A stretch of 64,000 bases of DNA, from assembly GCF_020520425.1 (NCBI RefSeq), contig NC_079488.1, forward strand, positions 4,131,747 to 4,195,746. The letters are read 5' to 3'. Made by a program: the position numbers and the translations under genes. The stretch comes from Spinacia oleracea (Eukaryota > Streptophyta > Magnoliopsida > Caryophyllales > Amaranthaceae). Shown piece by piece: positions 12,190 through 23,400 of this stretch; within the stretch, counting starts at the first letter, position 1, and the number at the start of each line of letters is the position of its first letter. The notes under the pieces are model-generated. The model saw only the letters and a program-made list of their open reading frames with translations, had not been told where the DNA came from and did no database searches.

Positions 12190-12860
12190 TGGTATGAATT
12201 TATTTTTGTGTTCTTATTTCGAATTTTTTGGATTGACTTTTGACGATTTTCTGGGTTATTTTTTGTTGAATTTTTGGATGGTTTTTGTTCGGGATTTTTG
12301 GTCGATTTTTTCGATTTTTTTTTTTGATTTTGGTGGAATTTTGGGTTGAATTTTGGTTGATTTTTTGGGTTTATTTTGGTCGAATTTTTCGGTTGATTTG
12401 GTCGAATTTTTGCCTTGATCTTGGTCGATTTTTGGTTTAATTTTTCTGATTTTTTTGGTCGAATTTTAGGGATGATTTTTGTCGATTTTCTAGGTTGATT
12501 TATTGGTGAATTTTTGGGTTGATTTTGGTCGAATTTCTTGTCGAATTTTTGGGTTAATGTGGTCGAATTTTTGCCTCTATCTTGGTCGATTTTTTGGTTG
12601 ATTTTTTCTGATTTTTTTGGTCTATTTTTTTGTCAGTTTTTTGGATTGAATTTTCTGGGTATGTCGATTTTTTGGAGTTTTTTGTTTTCTGGGTTTGACG
12701 ATTTTCTGGGTTTTTTGGTTGATTTGTCATTTTCTGGGGTTTTTTTGGTTAATTTTTTGGATTTTTCTTGATTTTTTTTTTTCGAATTTTTGATGATTTT
12801 GTTTGTTGATTTTTCTGGTTTGAACTTTTGTTGATTTTCTGGTTAATCTGATGTTTTTTG
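12190..12860 (+). repeat. Degenerate T/G-rich minisatellite
   Basis: Loose repeats of the kind gattttggtcgaattttt with variable spacing. The frame at 12538-12771 is only a translation of this repeat. Confidence 0.7.
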
Positions 12861-13607
12861 TATTAATAATAAAATATCTCCCATTTATCTTATTTTTTAA
12901 AATATTTTTTCTCTCTCCACTTAATTTTAAATATATAATCTCTTACACCCAATCATTACTCTTACACCCAATCATTACTCACATCCCAATACAAACCAAG
13001 ATTCAGTTTTCTTAAACCACACCCAACATTCTTTAGGGGAAGAACAAAAGGGAATGGAGGGAGTAATTCCCATCAATCTTCTTTCATGTTTTCCTGTTTC
13101 CTTCTTCATAATTTTTTTTGGTAAAGAATCAAACAACGGAAATCTGATTCAAAATAGTGTTTTTTCTTGGAAAATGTTTTCCATTGAAAATCATTTTTCA
13201 ATGAATTTTTTTTTACGTCAAATCAAAGTAGCCCTTAGAATATTTTCCATTGAAAGTTGCAACTTTAGTGAATGTTTTGAGATTGCAATTTGATATTGCA
13301 ATTATTCAAACAATATCAAAATTCTTAAAATCTATACTTCTATTTAATAACGTACAAGCCAATTTAAAAGAAACGTAAGAAGCCACTCCATGTATTTATA
13401 TTTATAACAAAATATGAAACAAAATGCAAATACACTTTTTACATGTACTCTTAATAAGTAAATATAGATTGTTATTTCGATCTAACAGGTATTATGTTAA
13501 TGATTTCTACATACAATTTCGTTGAAATAACTTAATTAAATAAGTATCCAAATGACCAACCTATTTTGAATGTGACAACTTTTAGATTTTAATCTTAAAG
13601 ATAAAAA

Positions 13608-13638
13608 TATCTGTATATAACACGGGATAAAAACTAGT
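13608..13638 (+). mobile_element. Helitron-like 3' terminus
   Basis: The phrase aacacgggataaaaactag followed by T resembles a Helitron end: a short GC stem, about ten bases, then CTAG (13634-13637) and T. The left arm of the hairpin is weak. It stops 13 bases from the stop codon of the minus-strand peptide gene. The 5' end of such an element is not defined. Confidence 0.4.
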
Positions 13639-13650
13639 TATTTTATTAAT

Positions 13651-14964
13651 TTAATAATCGCAACAACATTTTCCATCATCTTGACAATGACTATCCGCTG
13701 CTTGAAGCTCATTGCACTTCTTCACACATTCCCCTTTGGTTTTGTGATTGCATTTTATTCCAAAATCAAATGCAAAACAGTTTTCAGGAATAATTGGTCT
13801 GTCTCCTTCACTGGCTTGTGCTGAATCAATTATTTGCCAACAACATAATATTAGGAGAAAGAAAAAAAAATGTTTAATATTCTTGCTTATGTGATGCTCT
13901 AATATCTCAAGAAATATACGCGCTTTAATTATATACTAGTATTGGGTAAGGGCGATGCCCCGAGTTATACATGTATACCAATTTCAAATAATTCAATAAT
14001 TATTATATTTTGTTATAAAAAGATGACATATAATTTGTTTGGATTAGTGGTAAATTATTTGGTTTACAAATGAGAAGTCACGGGTTTAAGACTTGTAAAA
14101 CACATATTTATCATTTTTATATAAATATATGTGTATGACATGGAAAATTGGAGTATTATTACGTGCGTGTCATGTGTCACATAGATTTGATTATTAACGA
14201 TTTTTAATATATTAGTATAGATGCGGATTACTCCATATTAGATTAGATTACTCCCTTTTATTTTTTAATGCATTACTTGAATCGTATACTTAGCAATAAA
14301 ATATCTCCAATTTTCTATTTGGAGAAATTATAAAAAGTTTATATTATGAAAATATGTATTGTCACTAAATCCAACAACATTTTATATAATAACATTTAAT
14401 TTTTATACATTGTTAAAAAAAATCAAGTCAAACTTAATATATGAATAGTTTCAAAATCAAAGTAATGCATTTAAAAACAATGCAGGGAGTACGAACATAG
14501 CATACATACCACACCTAGTCTAAGACCTGACAATTGAATCTCGATCCGTCCGCACCATTGCCTTTGTGGCTCCCTTTACACCAAAAAGTACAACACTGGT
14601 AGGTTGTGATTTACCATTTTGGCCATAACAATGACTATTTTTTATTTTACTTTTTGGTGTAGAGAGAGCCACGAAAGACAAACCGACAAATGATATAAAC
14701 GAGATTCAATCCCATATTTTGGGTATTATGTTTTAAGACTTTATCAACTAATTAACCTAATTGACATCCACCAATACGAGGACGACTTTTTCGTTGTTAG
14801 AATTTTATTCTTTAAGCTTATAATTAATCACAAATGACAGGACAATTAATGTTTTAAGACTTACGATTATAAGGAGTTTTTCCTGGAATTGCTGACGATG
14901 TTGATATTAGGCTAACAGTTGTGACAATCAATACCATTAGAGCAAACATCTTATTGACTGCCAT
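13651..14964 (-). CDS. Secreted cysteine-rich (defensin-like) peptide, two exons
   Basis: Exon 1 is 14964-14865 and exon 2 is 13820-13651. The intron has a strong donor (GTAAGT) and acceptor (TTCAG). The joined CDS is 270 nt, 89 aa. Residues 1-25 form a typical secretion signal: a short basic start, a hydrophobic core ALMVLIVTTVSLI, and a small-residue end STSSA. The mature part is small, charged, and has eight cysteines at 48, 57, 65, 69, 79, 85, 86 and 87. The CxxxC at 65-69 and the terminal GKCCC suggest a cysteine-stabilised alpha-beta (plant defensin-like) fold. Such peptides act outside the cell in defence or in pollen-pistil signalling; which role applies here cannot be told. The start codon is the only ATG that gives a signal peptide. 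Neither exon is long enough to stand out as an open frame. The intron holds a Helitron-like end and a tRNA-like segment. It could be a recent pseudogene, but no break is visible. Confidence 0.8.
13936..13965 (-). mobile_element. Helitron-like 3' terminus on minus strand
   Basis: Read on the minus strand: the hairpin-capable GGGGCATCGCCC, about ten bases, then CTAG and T (13936-13939 plus 13935). This is the standard layout of a Helitron 3' end. The element body would run to higher coordinates. Confidence 0.5.
14026..14100 (+). repeat. tRNA-derived SINE head, degenerate
   Basis: ggattagtggtaaa resembles the A box and cgggtttaagac the B box of a tRNA-type RNA polymerase III promoter, with normal spacing. 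No clean tRNA fold results. Confidence 0.45.
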
Positions 14965-15102
14965 TTTTTTTTAAATAGGGGAAATGGCTTATACAACGAA
15001 GATAATATTACAATTATTATGTAACAAAAAAAATTAGGGTGAAGGATTAATTAATATGCAATCATCAAACAATTTTTTGTTAAATAGAATAGAATTTTCA
15101 CA

Positions 15103-15108
15103 TATATA
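15103..15108 (-). promoter_or_regulatory. Possible TATA box of peptide gene
   Basis: Minus-strand TATATA about 140 bases before the start codon at 14964. Confidence 0.35.
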
Positions 15109-15759
15109 GAAATTCCAATAATAGGATAGGATATTTTTTTTTTCTATACGCTAATTTAGCTTGCATAGTCTATATATAAAGGAGTATGATTCCGTGACGT
15201 TTTATCCCTAATATGAAGGAGAGTCTGGAAGGTAGTCTGAACGTATATATGATGATTGAATCTCGTATGCATCAGTGCCTTCCAGTATGAGTCACAAAAT
15301 ATTGTTTACGAACTACTATATATGTAGAAGATTGTCTAAATAAAGTAAAATCCATCACTTATACTCCGTATATTCCAATTTCAGAATGCAATTGTTCAAA
15401 TAATAAAAGTAATATAATAATATCGATCTTTAGTATATTCACACACTTTCTTTTATCAATTTTTTTATATTGATTTTTACATAATGAATTATACAGTTAT
15501 GTGAGATATTTTTTTTCAAAATATCAAATTTTTATAATTTTAACAAATGTATAATTAGATATATTAATATATTGCATTGACAAACGTGAAACATCAAATG
15601 ATGTAAGTAAACAAAATAGAGAAAGTATTTTGTAACATTAGTATGTTGTATGGGACATAACCTATTGTATTTCTAATATCTAAACCATCAATTATAGTTT
15701 CAATAATTATATTTGCCATATGTATAATTTTTATTTTTGGTGAACATGCAATATTTATA
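15109..15759. other. AT-rich intergenic DNA upstream of peptide gene
   Basis: No gene. The phrase gattgaatctcgtatgcatcagtg (15256 on, not exact) recalls 11400-11430, so transposon remains are likely. Confidence 0.4.
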
Positions 15760-16238
15760 AGAATAAATTATTTTTTACCACCAAAAAAACTAAAACTTGC
15801 ATTTTACCACGTACCTAAAAATAATAATTTAAAGTTGTTTTTAACCACATGAAAAATGGAAAAATATATGAAAATGTTATGTATGTAGGGGGGCAATAAC
15901 GGTAATACTTCTTATATGTTATATTATTCCATGATTTCATGTATATATTTAACTCTATTCTCTTCCCCCAACTTCCTTATGTTTCATGAATTTACATATT
16001 TTTTCACCACTATTAACTCACACAATTGAGAAAATTTAATGAAAGTTAGATATAAGGGTGAAAAAGTTAAAGAAAATCACACATGGAGTGTAAAACATTG
16101 AATGGAAGTTGAATTAGGTAGCCATACATAAATTTTTCATCTGTTTTTTCGTTTTCAGGTGGTAAAATACAAGTTTTAATTTTTTAGGTGGTACAAAATA
16201 ATTTTTCGATTTTGTAGGTGGTAAAAACAATTTGTCCT
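15760..16238. mobile_element. Long-TIR foldback/MITE element
   Basis: The two ends are imperfect inverted repeats built on ttttaccacc and ggtggtaaaa, repeated several times at each side. Similar bases (ATTTATA and ATTTGTA) flank it, but the target duplication is not exact, so the family stays open. Mutator-like is possible. Confidence 0.55.
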
Positions 16239-16303
16239 ATTTGTAATGAATGTGAAAAACCAAGGTTGTCTTTTACTTCTCCAATACATTACTTTGGCTC
16301 TTA

Positions 16304-16657
16304 GAGCATGATCAACCCCAAGTCTTAAGACATGAATTGTGCTGACATGGCATATGATTCATCAGTCTTAAGATCAGACATATAAAAATTGTAGCATTGA
16401 AGTAGACAAGTCTTATCAAAGTCTTAAAGTGAGTTTTGAAAAATTAAGACTCAATTTAAGACTTGGTATGTGAGTTAAATTAAAAAATAAAATGATATTT
16501 TACATAAATTTACAAGTCTTAAATTATTTAATGGGTGAAGAGCTAAATTTGATTGAATCTTAAGGAGTCTTAACAATAATTTAATTATTTAATATTAATG
16601 AAATGCTGACATGGCAAATGAAGAACATCTTAAGATAAGACCCCCTTGATCTTGCTC
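16304..16657. mobile_element. PIF/Harbinger-type MITE
   Basis: 354 bp with ends GAGCATGATCAA and TTGATCTTGCTC, flanked by TTA on both sides (16301-16303 and 16658-16660). The family has a second copy at 39221-39553. Confidence 0.8.
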
Positions 16658-16887
16658 TTAATGTCTCAATTATGTGTAATTTTTTTATTTAGAAAATATT
16701 TATCGATACAAATCTAACAGTATCTCTTACGAATATAATTTTTGTTACGCATGAATTACAAAAATTGATCAAAGTCATAGTGTGAATAGTATAAAAAATC
16801 AAAATGGTGTGCGAATAATTTCTCTTAGTAATCGTACATTCATACCATATAGTCCGTGTAAATCTTTTAAAAAAAAAGAAAATTTTG

Positions 16888-17352
16888 CTTTCCTTTTAAA
16901 TAGGTCATTAATGAAATCATTTGATTTAAATTGTCACCAATTATTATAGTATTAGAATTCAAAATTTTCATTTAATTATTGATTTCAAGAATATTACCAC
17001 ATATAGTTAAATGTAACAATGTCCTTTTATGTCATTTTATGTAATCAAACGACTCACCGCTAAACGCTATTTACTAAACACTTTCATTTAACTCGCTTAT
17101 AATATCTAATCAAACCATCTAATTAATACAAACCGATAGTCAAACCATTCAATTCAAACCGCTACGACTACCCGTATCTAATCAAATCATCTAATTAATA
17201 CAAACAACGCGATAGTTGATCAAACCTGCTAGTTCAAACCACTACCGCTACTCGCTAATTGTCAAACATGAATCTTTCCTTTTAAATAGGACATTGAAAA
17301 AAATCTATTTGATTTTCACCAAGAGTAATTATTGTATTAGAATATTCATTTC
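16888..17352 (+). promoter_or_regulatory. YSL promoter region with duplicated TATA-like segment
   Basis: A segment starting tttccttttaaatagg occurs at about 16890 and again at about 17274, with about 80 similar bases following each. Between them lie AT-rich repeats (attaatacaaac). Each copy offers a TATA-like TTTAAATAGG. The second is about 170 bases before the YSL start codon. Confidence 0.5.
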
Positions 17353-17448
17353 CAACCTCCTCCCTTACCCATTTCCCAAACAAACCAACAACCCAAAAAA
17401 AAAACCCTCAAATCAATTCCCCTAAACCCTAAAGGCGTCATTACAACA

Positions 17449-20400
17449 ATGGCGCTCGAAATCGACGCTTCATCGGCGTCGGAAATGACGTCGGTAGAGA
17501 AGGATTTTGAGGGATCAGAAGTGCCGAAATGGGAACAACAATTAACGATACGAGCATTTGTCGTTAGTTTCGTGTTAAGCATTCTATTTACATTCATTGT
17601 AATGAAACTCAATCTTACCACCGGAATTATACCGTCGCTTAGTGTTAGCGCCGGTTTATTGGGTTTCTTCTTCGTTAAAACTTGGACAACGTTGTTAGAT
17701 AAATCTGGTTATCTTAAACAACCTTTCACTCGTCAAGAAAATACTGTTATTCAGACTTGCGTTGTTGCTTCTTCCGGCATCGCCTTCTCGGGTTAGTAAT
17801 TTATATTGTCTTTCTGGCTCATTTGCAAAAAAAAGAAGAAAGAAAAAGACAACAGTTTTTTTATATGCATTTTAATCTGAAATTTGTTGTTGATAATAGT
17901 ATATTTACGATTTCATATGCAATACCAATGAGGTCTTGATTTAGAGGTTAAGATTGAACGCCTGTATACGATAGATGTGTATTAATTTATAATTTATATT
18001 GCCATTCTGACTAAATAATAAAAAAAAATTAAAAAAAAACAGTTTTATATGCAATTAAATCTGAAATTTCTTGTTTATAACGTAATTATCTATTCAAATT
18101 GTAATTCCAATGAGGTATTGACGGTTAAGATTGAACGCCTGTGTACGATAGGTCGATCTCAGGTCTCAATTTGTAATTTATATTAATTGTTTTTCTGGCT
18201 AAATAGTAAAAATAGAATACAAAAATCAGTTTTATATGCAATTAAATCTGAAATTTCTTGTTTATAACGTAATAATATATTCACATTGTAATACCAATGA
18301 GGTATTGAACTATTGACAGTTAAATGATAGGTCTCAGGTTTCACTTTGTAATTTATAATGCCTTTCTGGTTAAATAGTAAAAAGAAAAAACGGTTGTATA
18401 TACAATTAAATCTGAAATTTCTTGTTTATAACGTAATTATCTATTCACGTTGTAATACCAATGAGGTATTGATGGTTAAAATTGAATGCGTGTGTACAAT
18501 AAGTCTCAGTTACTAATCTGTTGTACTTTATATATTTTGTCTTTCCGGCTAAATAGTAAAATAAAGAAAATTAAAAAAACAGTTTAATATGCAATTAAAT
18601 CTGAAATTTCTTGTTCATAACGTCTGATTTTAGCTTTTTCTATTCACATTGTTATTTTCACCAGAAATCCAACTTTTGTTTTTGGGTAAATGGGGACTAT
18701 TTTGTAAATATCATGGGATTTCAATACTACATGTTTTGACGATAATTTAGGGCTCGTTCGATTTAACTACTAGTTTTTAGTTTTTAACTCCATAGTTTTT
18801 TAGTTTTTGTAAGTCATATAATTTAGATTTAATCATTAACTAAAAAGTAATCATACCTATATTAATCGTAAAACTGGAAACTACGTTTTCATATCTTGGT
18901 TATATAGTTTTATAAAAATACAACTGAAAAATTAAATAAAAACCGACACCGAACAAACTTCTGGATTAAAATTTCATTTTTATTAGTCATTATTGAGGCA
19001 AACAAGAAGGATTAGAGCTTGTGGCCGGTACCATGATAAACAATTGACCGAGTGGTTAAAATCGATGGCTTCAATGAGAGCTTGTGGTACTATGATAATT
19101 AATTGACTAAAATCGAGGGTCTGCGGACGATAGTTCTCAGGTTTATCCTCCAACCCGTTTGTTATTTTATTGCTCTTGTAATTTATTGGCAAAAAAAACA
19201 AAAAAAAAAATTTAATAAAAATTTTGCCTAAAAATATTTTTACACCCGAAAAAATTGCACACAAATTCGCCCAAGGCATACTCAAACAAGCAGAATACAA
19301 CTCGCATGCATGTGGTGGAATAGACTTAAATAAATAAATAAATTGTCTTCGAAAATTCATGTATTTCTTATAACCATAAGACAAAGACTCCGTTGATATT
19401 TCTTATACCATTAATTTTAATTTAACGTAACTGAATTCCAAAAATCATGGTTACAATTTTGGACAAAGTTTTGTAATTGGATCAATGATATATGTCACGT
19501 ATTCATCTACTCATCTGGCATTACTCTTTAATTCGTTTTTTCCTAAATTAAATGATTGCATTTTTTTTCTTCTAAAATTAGTGTGGAATATTTCTATTTT
19601 AAGCTATTTTTATTTGGGTGAATAGTTACATCATATCATTAGCTGTGCTTTCTATTTTAGCTATCTTTGTTGTCAATTAACAACTCATTTAAATAATAAT
19701 TAAAAATATTCTACTGAAAATATTATACACCTGGATGCACTAAAAATAATAATATTGGTAACATAATAGGGAATTAAATAAAATTCCATTTCCGACCTAT
19801 ATATCCAAAGTGTTAAGAAGGTCTAGCTAAGCTTAAAATATTGGACTAGAAGTTGCAATTATTGTAAAATGAGTTTTGGAGTGACGAATCCAAATCGTTT
19901 AAATTATGAAAAAAATTCTTGATTTTAGCCAAACATGAATTGAAGTGTTGTGTGTCCATACCCATTAATCTATATCCGAGTGTCAAAAGATCTGATACAT
20001 GTACATAATCTATACATAGTCTATACCTAGGAACACCATAGATTATTAGAAGTCATGTGACATCTCATTATTAGAAGCCATGTGGCATCTCTCATTTCAT
20101 CCATCATTTTATTTTTTTGTTTTTTCCAATTTTTCTTTATTGTTTTTATGATTTACAACTTCTAATGCCTCTTTCACTCCATTTTACTTATTCAACATCA
20201 AGTTATTAATAATCTAATATACTCATTAGTCTCTTCCACTCCACCCCTTTAACATCCAATATTTATTCAACATATAATTTTATATTTTTCCAACCTTCAA
20301 ATTACACCTCTATTTAATTCATATATTACCAAAAATCAGAAGTACTCACTAATTAATACTTCAAAAGACATCTGAGCAACCACTATACAACAGCCCGTTT

Positions 20401-23400
20401 TATGAAAGGCTCAAAAGCTAGTTGATATAAAATAAAGAGTTCGAGTAACATACATAGATTAATATATTGCTATATTTTCTTAAATTAAACTTTGTACACC
20501 TATATGACTAAAGCATTCCTTAATTGATATAAAATGAAAAGTCCAAGTAACATAAATTAATACTTCGTACATTGCTATATTTTCTTAAATTAAACTTTGT
20601 ACATTGCTATATTTTCTAAAATTAAACTTACTTCCGTTTCAAAACAATCTTTAAACTTTTCGTTTTAGTCTGTTTAATAATGTTCTTTACACTTTATTTT
20701 ATTCTATTTTTGAACATGAAATTTACCACCTTACCCTTCTTACACCACAATATTTACAACTGTTCACTCATTTTTTCTTACTTTATCCATATTTTATTAT
20801 ATTCAACCACATTTTCTACTTTTGTCTTAATATTTGTGCAAATAGTAACTGTAAAGATCTTTGTGAAACGGATGTAGTACTACGTATATGACTAAATGCA
20901 TTAATTCCTGCATGACAACATAAACATGTACTAATAGAAGTACATACTACCTCCGTTTCAAAAAGATCTTTACAGTTACTATTTGCACGGACTTCAATGC
21001 AATATTTAACTACTAATATATCCAATTTCGTATGTGAAAAAATTATAAAAATTTGATATTCTGAAAATATATCCCGAGACCAATATAACAAGATCTTACA
21101 TGTAACGTTTTGATGTATATAATGGTGAGAATTTACGGTCAAATTTTTTATACTTTGGACACATTTTCCAAAGCGTAAAAAACTTTCTGAAACGGAGGTA
21201 GTACAACATACTACTTTGTAGATTAATTAGCCAATGTTTTAATTAATAAATTTGAACAAACTACTTGGTACATACTTTAATTTGCTATCAATAATTCAAT
21301 AAACATAGTTTAATTAGGCAGTGTGGTAATTAATTAATCAATTTTGAACAAACAAACAGGAGGTGCGGCGAGTTACGTACTTGGGATGAGTGAGAGAATT
21401 GCATCACAAGGAGATAAAGCCTTTATACATGATATCAAGACACCTTCTTTAGGTTGGATGATTGGCTTTCTCTTTGTTGTTAGCTTCATCGGCCTTTTTT
21501 CCGTTGTTCCCCTCCGTAAGGTACGTTTTTCTCGTTCTTATTTATAGACTACGACCCTATTTATTTAAATTGAACTGAACTGAATATCAAGATGAGCTCG
21601 GCCCGCCGGTCTAACCCGGCTCAAAATTTGGCGGGTTTGGATAGAGTTTTTCGGCCCAGTTTTTAGGCTCGGCCCGGTCCGACAATTTTAATTTTTTTGG
21701 CGGGTTTGGGAAACATAAAACTACACATTTTAGTTATAAATTTGGCCGGGCTCGAAAATAACCTGAAAAGTCTGGTATTTTAGGCCTGAAATAGCGGGTA
21801 TGGGGCACAATTTTTGGCCCAAATCTTGGACAGGCATGGCCCAGCCCGACATAACAGTCTGATTTTTTTGCCTCGGTCCGTCCCGAACCCGGTCCGGCCC
21901 GCCATTTGATCAGGTCTATGTTAATTAGAAATGCTAATGGATGATAAATATTTCGCATCTAGATTATGATTAAACAGGTTGAAAATCTTGATCCAACTCT
22001 TTATTATTGGGTTGGGTTCGGGTTAAGATGGTGAGTTGGGTCAGATTTTGCCGACTCTATGGTCTAGTCTGAATGTTGGTGGTCTGGTATGGTATGATAA
22101 GATCTGATCCAATAAGTAACAAGAATAAGGTGAAGAGAACATGACCTAAGACCTTGTTCTTTTGAACTGAACTGAACTGAACTGAATTCTCCCGAACTGA
22201 GCTGAGCATGTCACATAGTTTTTACTTAATTTCGTTGCACACAACTTTCACAACTATCAACTTCTTCCATTCTTATTTAGCTGACATAGTTTGACTTTAG
22301 CAATATTCACAAACCCTCATCTGATCGGATTTTGTTATTTATGCGCGCGTAGACTAAAATGTAATAATGTAAGATCTTGTTAAATATAATTCACCCCGAT
22401 CTTAGTGATAGAAAAATGTGTATATTCAAACGTGATAAGAAATGCAAGTAGTCAGCTAAATAAGAGCGGATGAAGTATATGTTAAATTAAAGTGTTGTTC
22501 CATACTTCCTATAATCTAAAGTTAATACACGAATACTCCCTCCGCTTCTTTTATTTGTCCCGTTTAAATAATTTAAACGTTTCCATTTATAGGTTTTTAT
22601 TTACTCACCCAACCTAAGTATCTTACCATTCTGTAACGTTATTTAGAATTGCTAATGGATGCTCAATTAATATTTTTGCATGTAGATTATGATTATTGAC
22701 TACAAACTTGTTTACCCGAGTGGAACTGCTACTGCCCATCTCATCAACAGCTTCCACACTCCAGAGGGTGCCATCATAGCCAAGTATGTTTTTTATCTGA
22801 GGATATTTTTATATTTACCACCTTTTAAGTTACATGATTTGTTATTTACCACCTTTTAAATTACTAGTTTTAATACTGTAAGAAATTGTACCATTAACGA
22901 TGGGAAATTCCGTTATTAGAGACCAATAATCGTTGATTAATGACGGGATGTGCTGTCGCGAACCCGTCATAAAAGGGGGCCGTCATTAATGAAAAATCTC
23001 GTCGTTAATCCGTCATAAAAGACATGTACGATGGTTTGTTTAATAATTAGCCCCGTCGTAATTAGTTTGTCGTTAAAGATACGAATTCTTGTAATGTGAT
23101 ACTTACAACTTTATAAAATGTAATTTTATATTTACCACCTTAATTTTATAAAATATTGTATATTCACGTCCTCTTAACGGATTTCATCAAACTTTTCTTT
23201 ATTTTGTTTTGATTACAGGAAGAAGGTGAAAATGTTGGGGAAATATTTCACATTAAGCTTTGTGTGGGGTTTCGTCCAATGGTTCTTCACAGGAGGAGAT
23301 GATTGTGGATTTTCGAATTTTCCTACATTTGGTTTAAAAGCCTATCAGCAAAAGTAAGTCATTAATGAAACTCTATATTGTGATGCTGATTACTTATTAG

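Larger units (their letters stand above)
11589..13063. mobile_element. Stowaway (Tc1/mariner)-like element, 1.5 kb
   Basis: Terminal inverted repeats CTCCCTCCATTCC and GGAATGGAGGGAG, each flanked by TA, as expected for Stowaway elements. It is much longer than a normal MITE. The inside holds CT-rich tracts, a 48-bp palindrome and a T/G-rich degenerate repeat. No transposase frame is seen. Confidence 0.7.
11414..13240. mobile_element. Outer DNA element split by a Stowaway-like element
   Basis: The left end (aggctccatttagttgggtg) and the inverse of the right end (agggctactttgatttgacg) are similar inverted repeats. The pair is separated by the 1.5-kb Stowaway-like element. The family is not clear and the boundaries are approximate. 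Confidence 0.4.
13821..14864 (-). other. Intron of peptide gene with transposon debris
   Basis: A 1044-bp intron. It contains a Helitron-like 3' end near 13936, a tRNA-like SINE segment at about 14026-14100, and a segment starting attagattagattactccc at about 14236 that resembles the 5' part of the repeat at 8732. Confidence 0.6.
17792..21359 (+). other. YSL intron 1 (3.6 kb)
   Basis: Donor GTTAGT, acceptor AACAG. It holds the tandem repeat at 17799-18622, duplicated AT-rich segments (20422-20620) and two Stowaway-type MITEs (20631-20877 and 20947-21201). The frame at 18983-19384 on the minus strand is not supported as a gene. Confidence 0.85.

Noticed and set aside
18983..19384. 133-codon minus-strand frame in YSL intron 1
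   Set aside because: AT-rich, no known motif, no codon or splice support, and it crosses repeat fragments.
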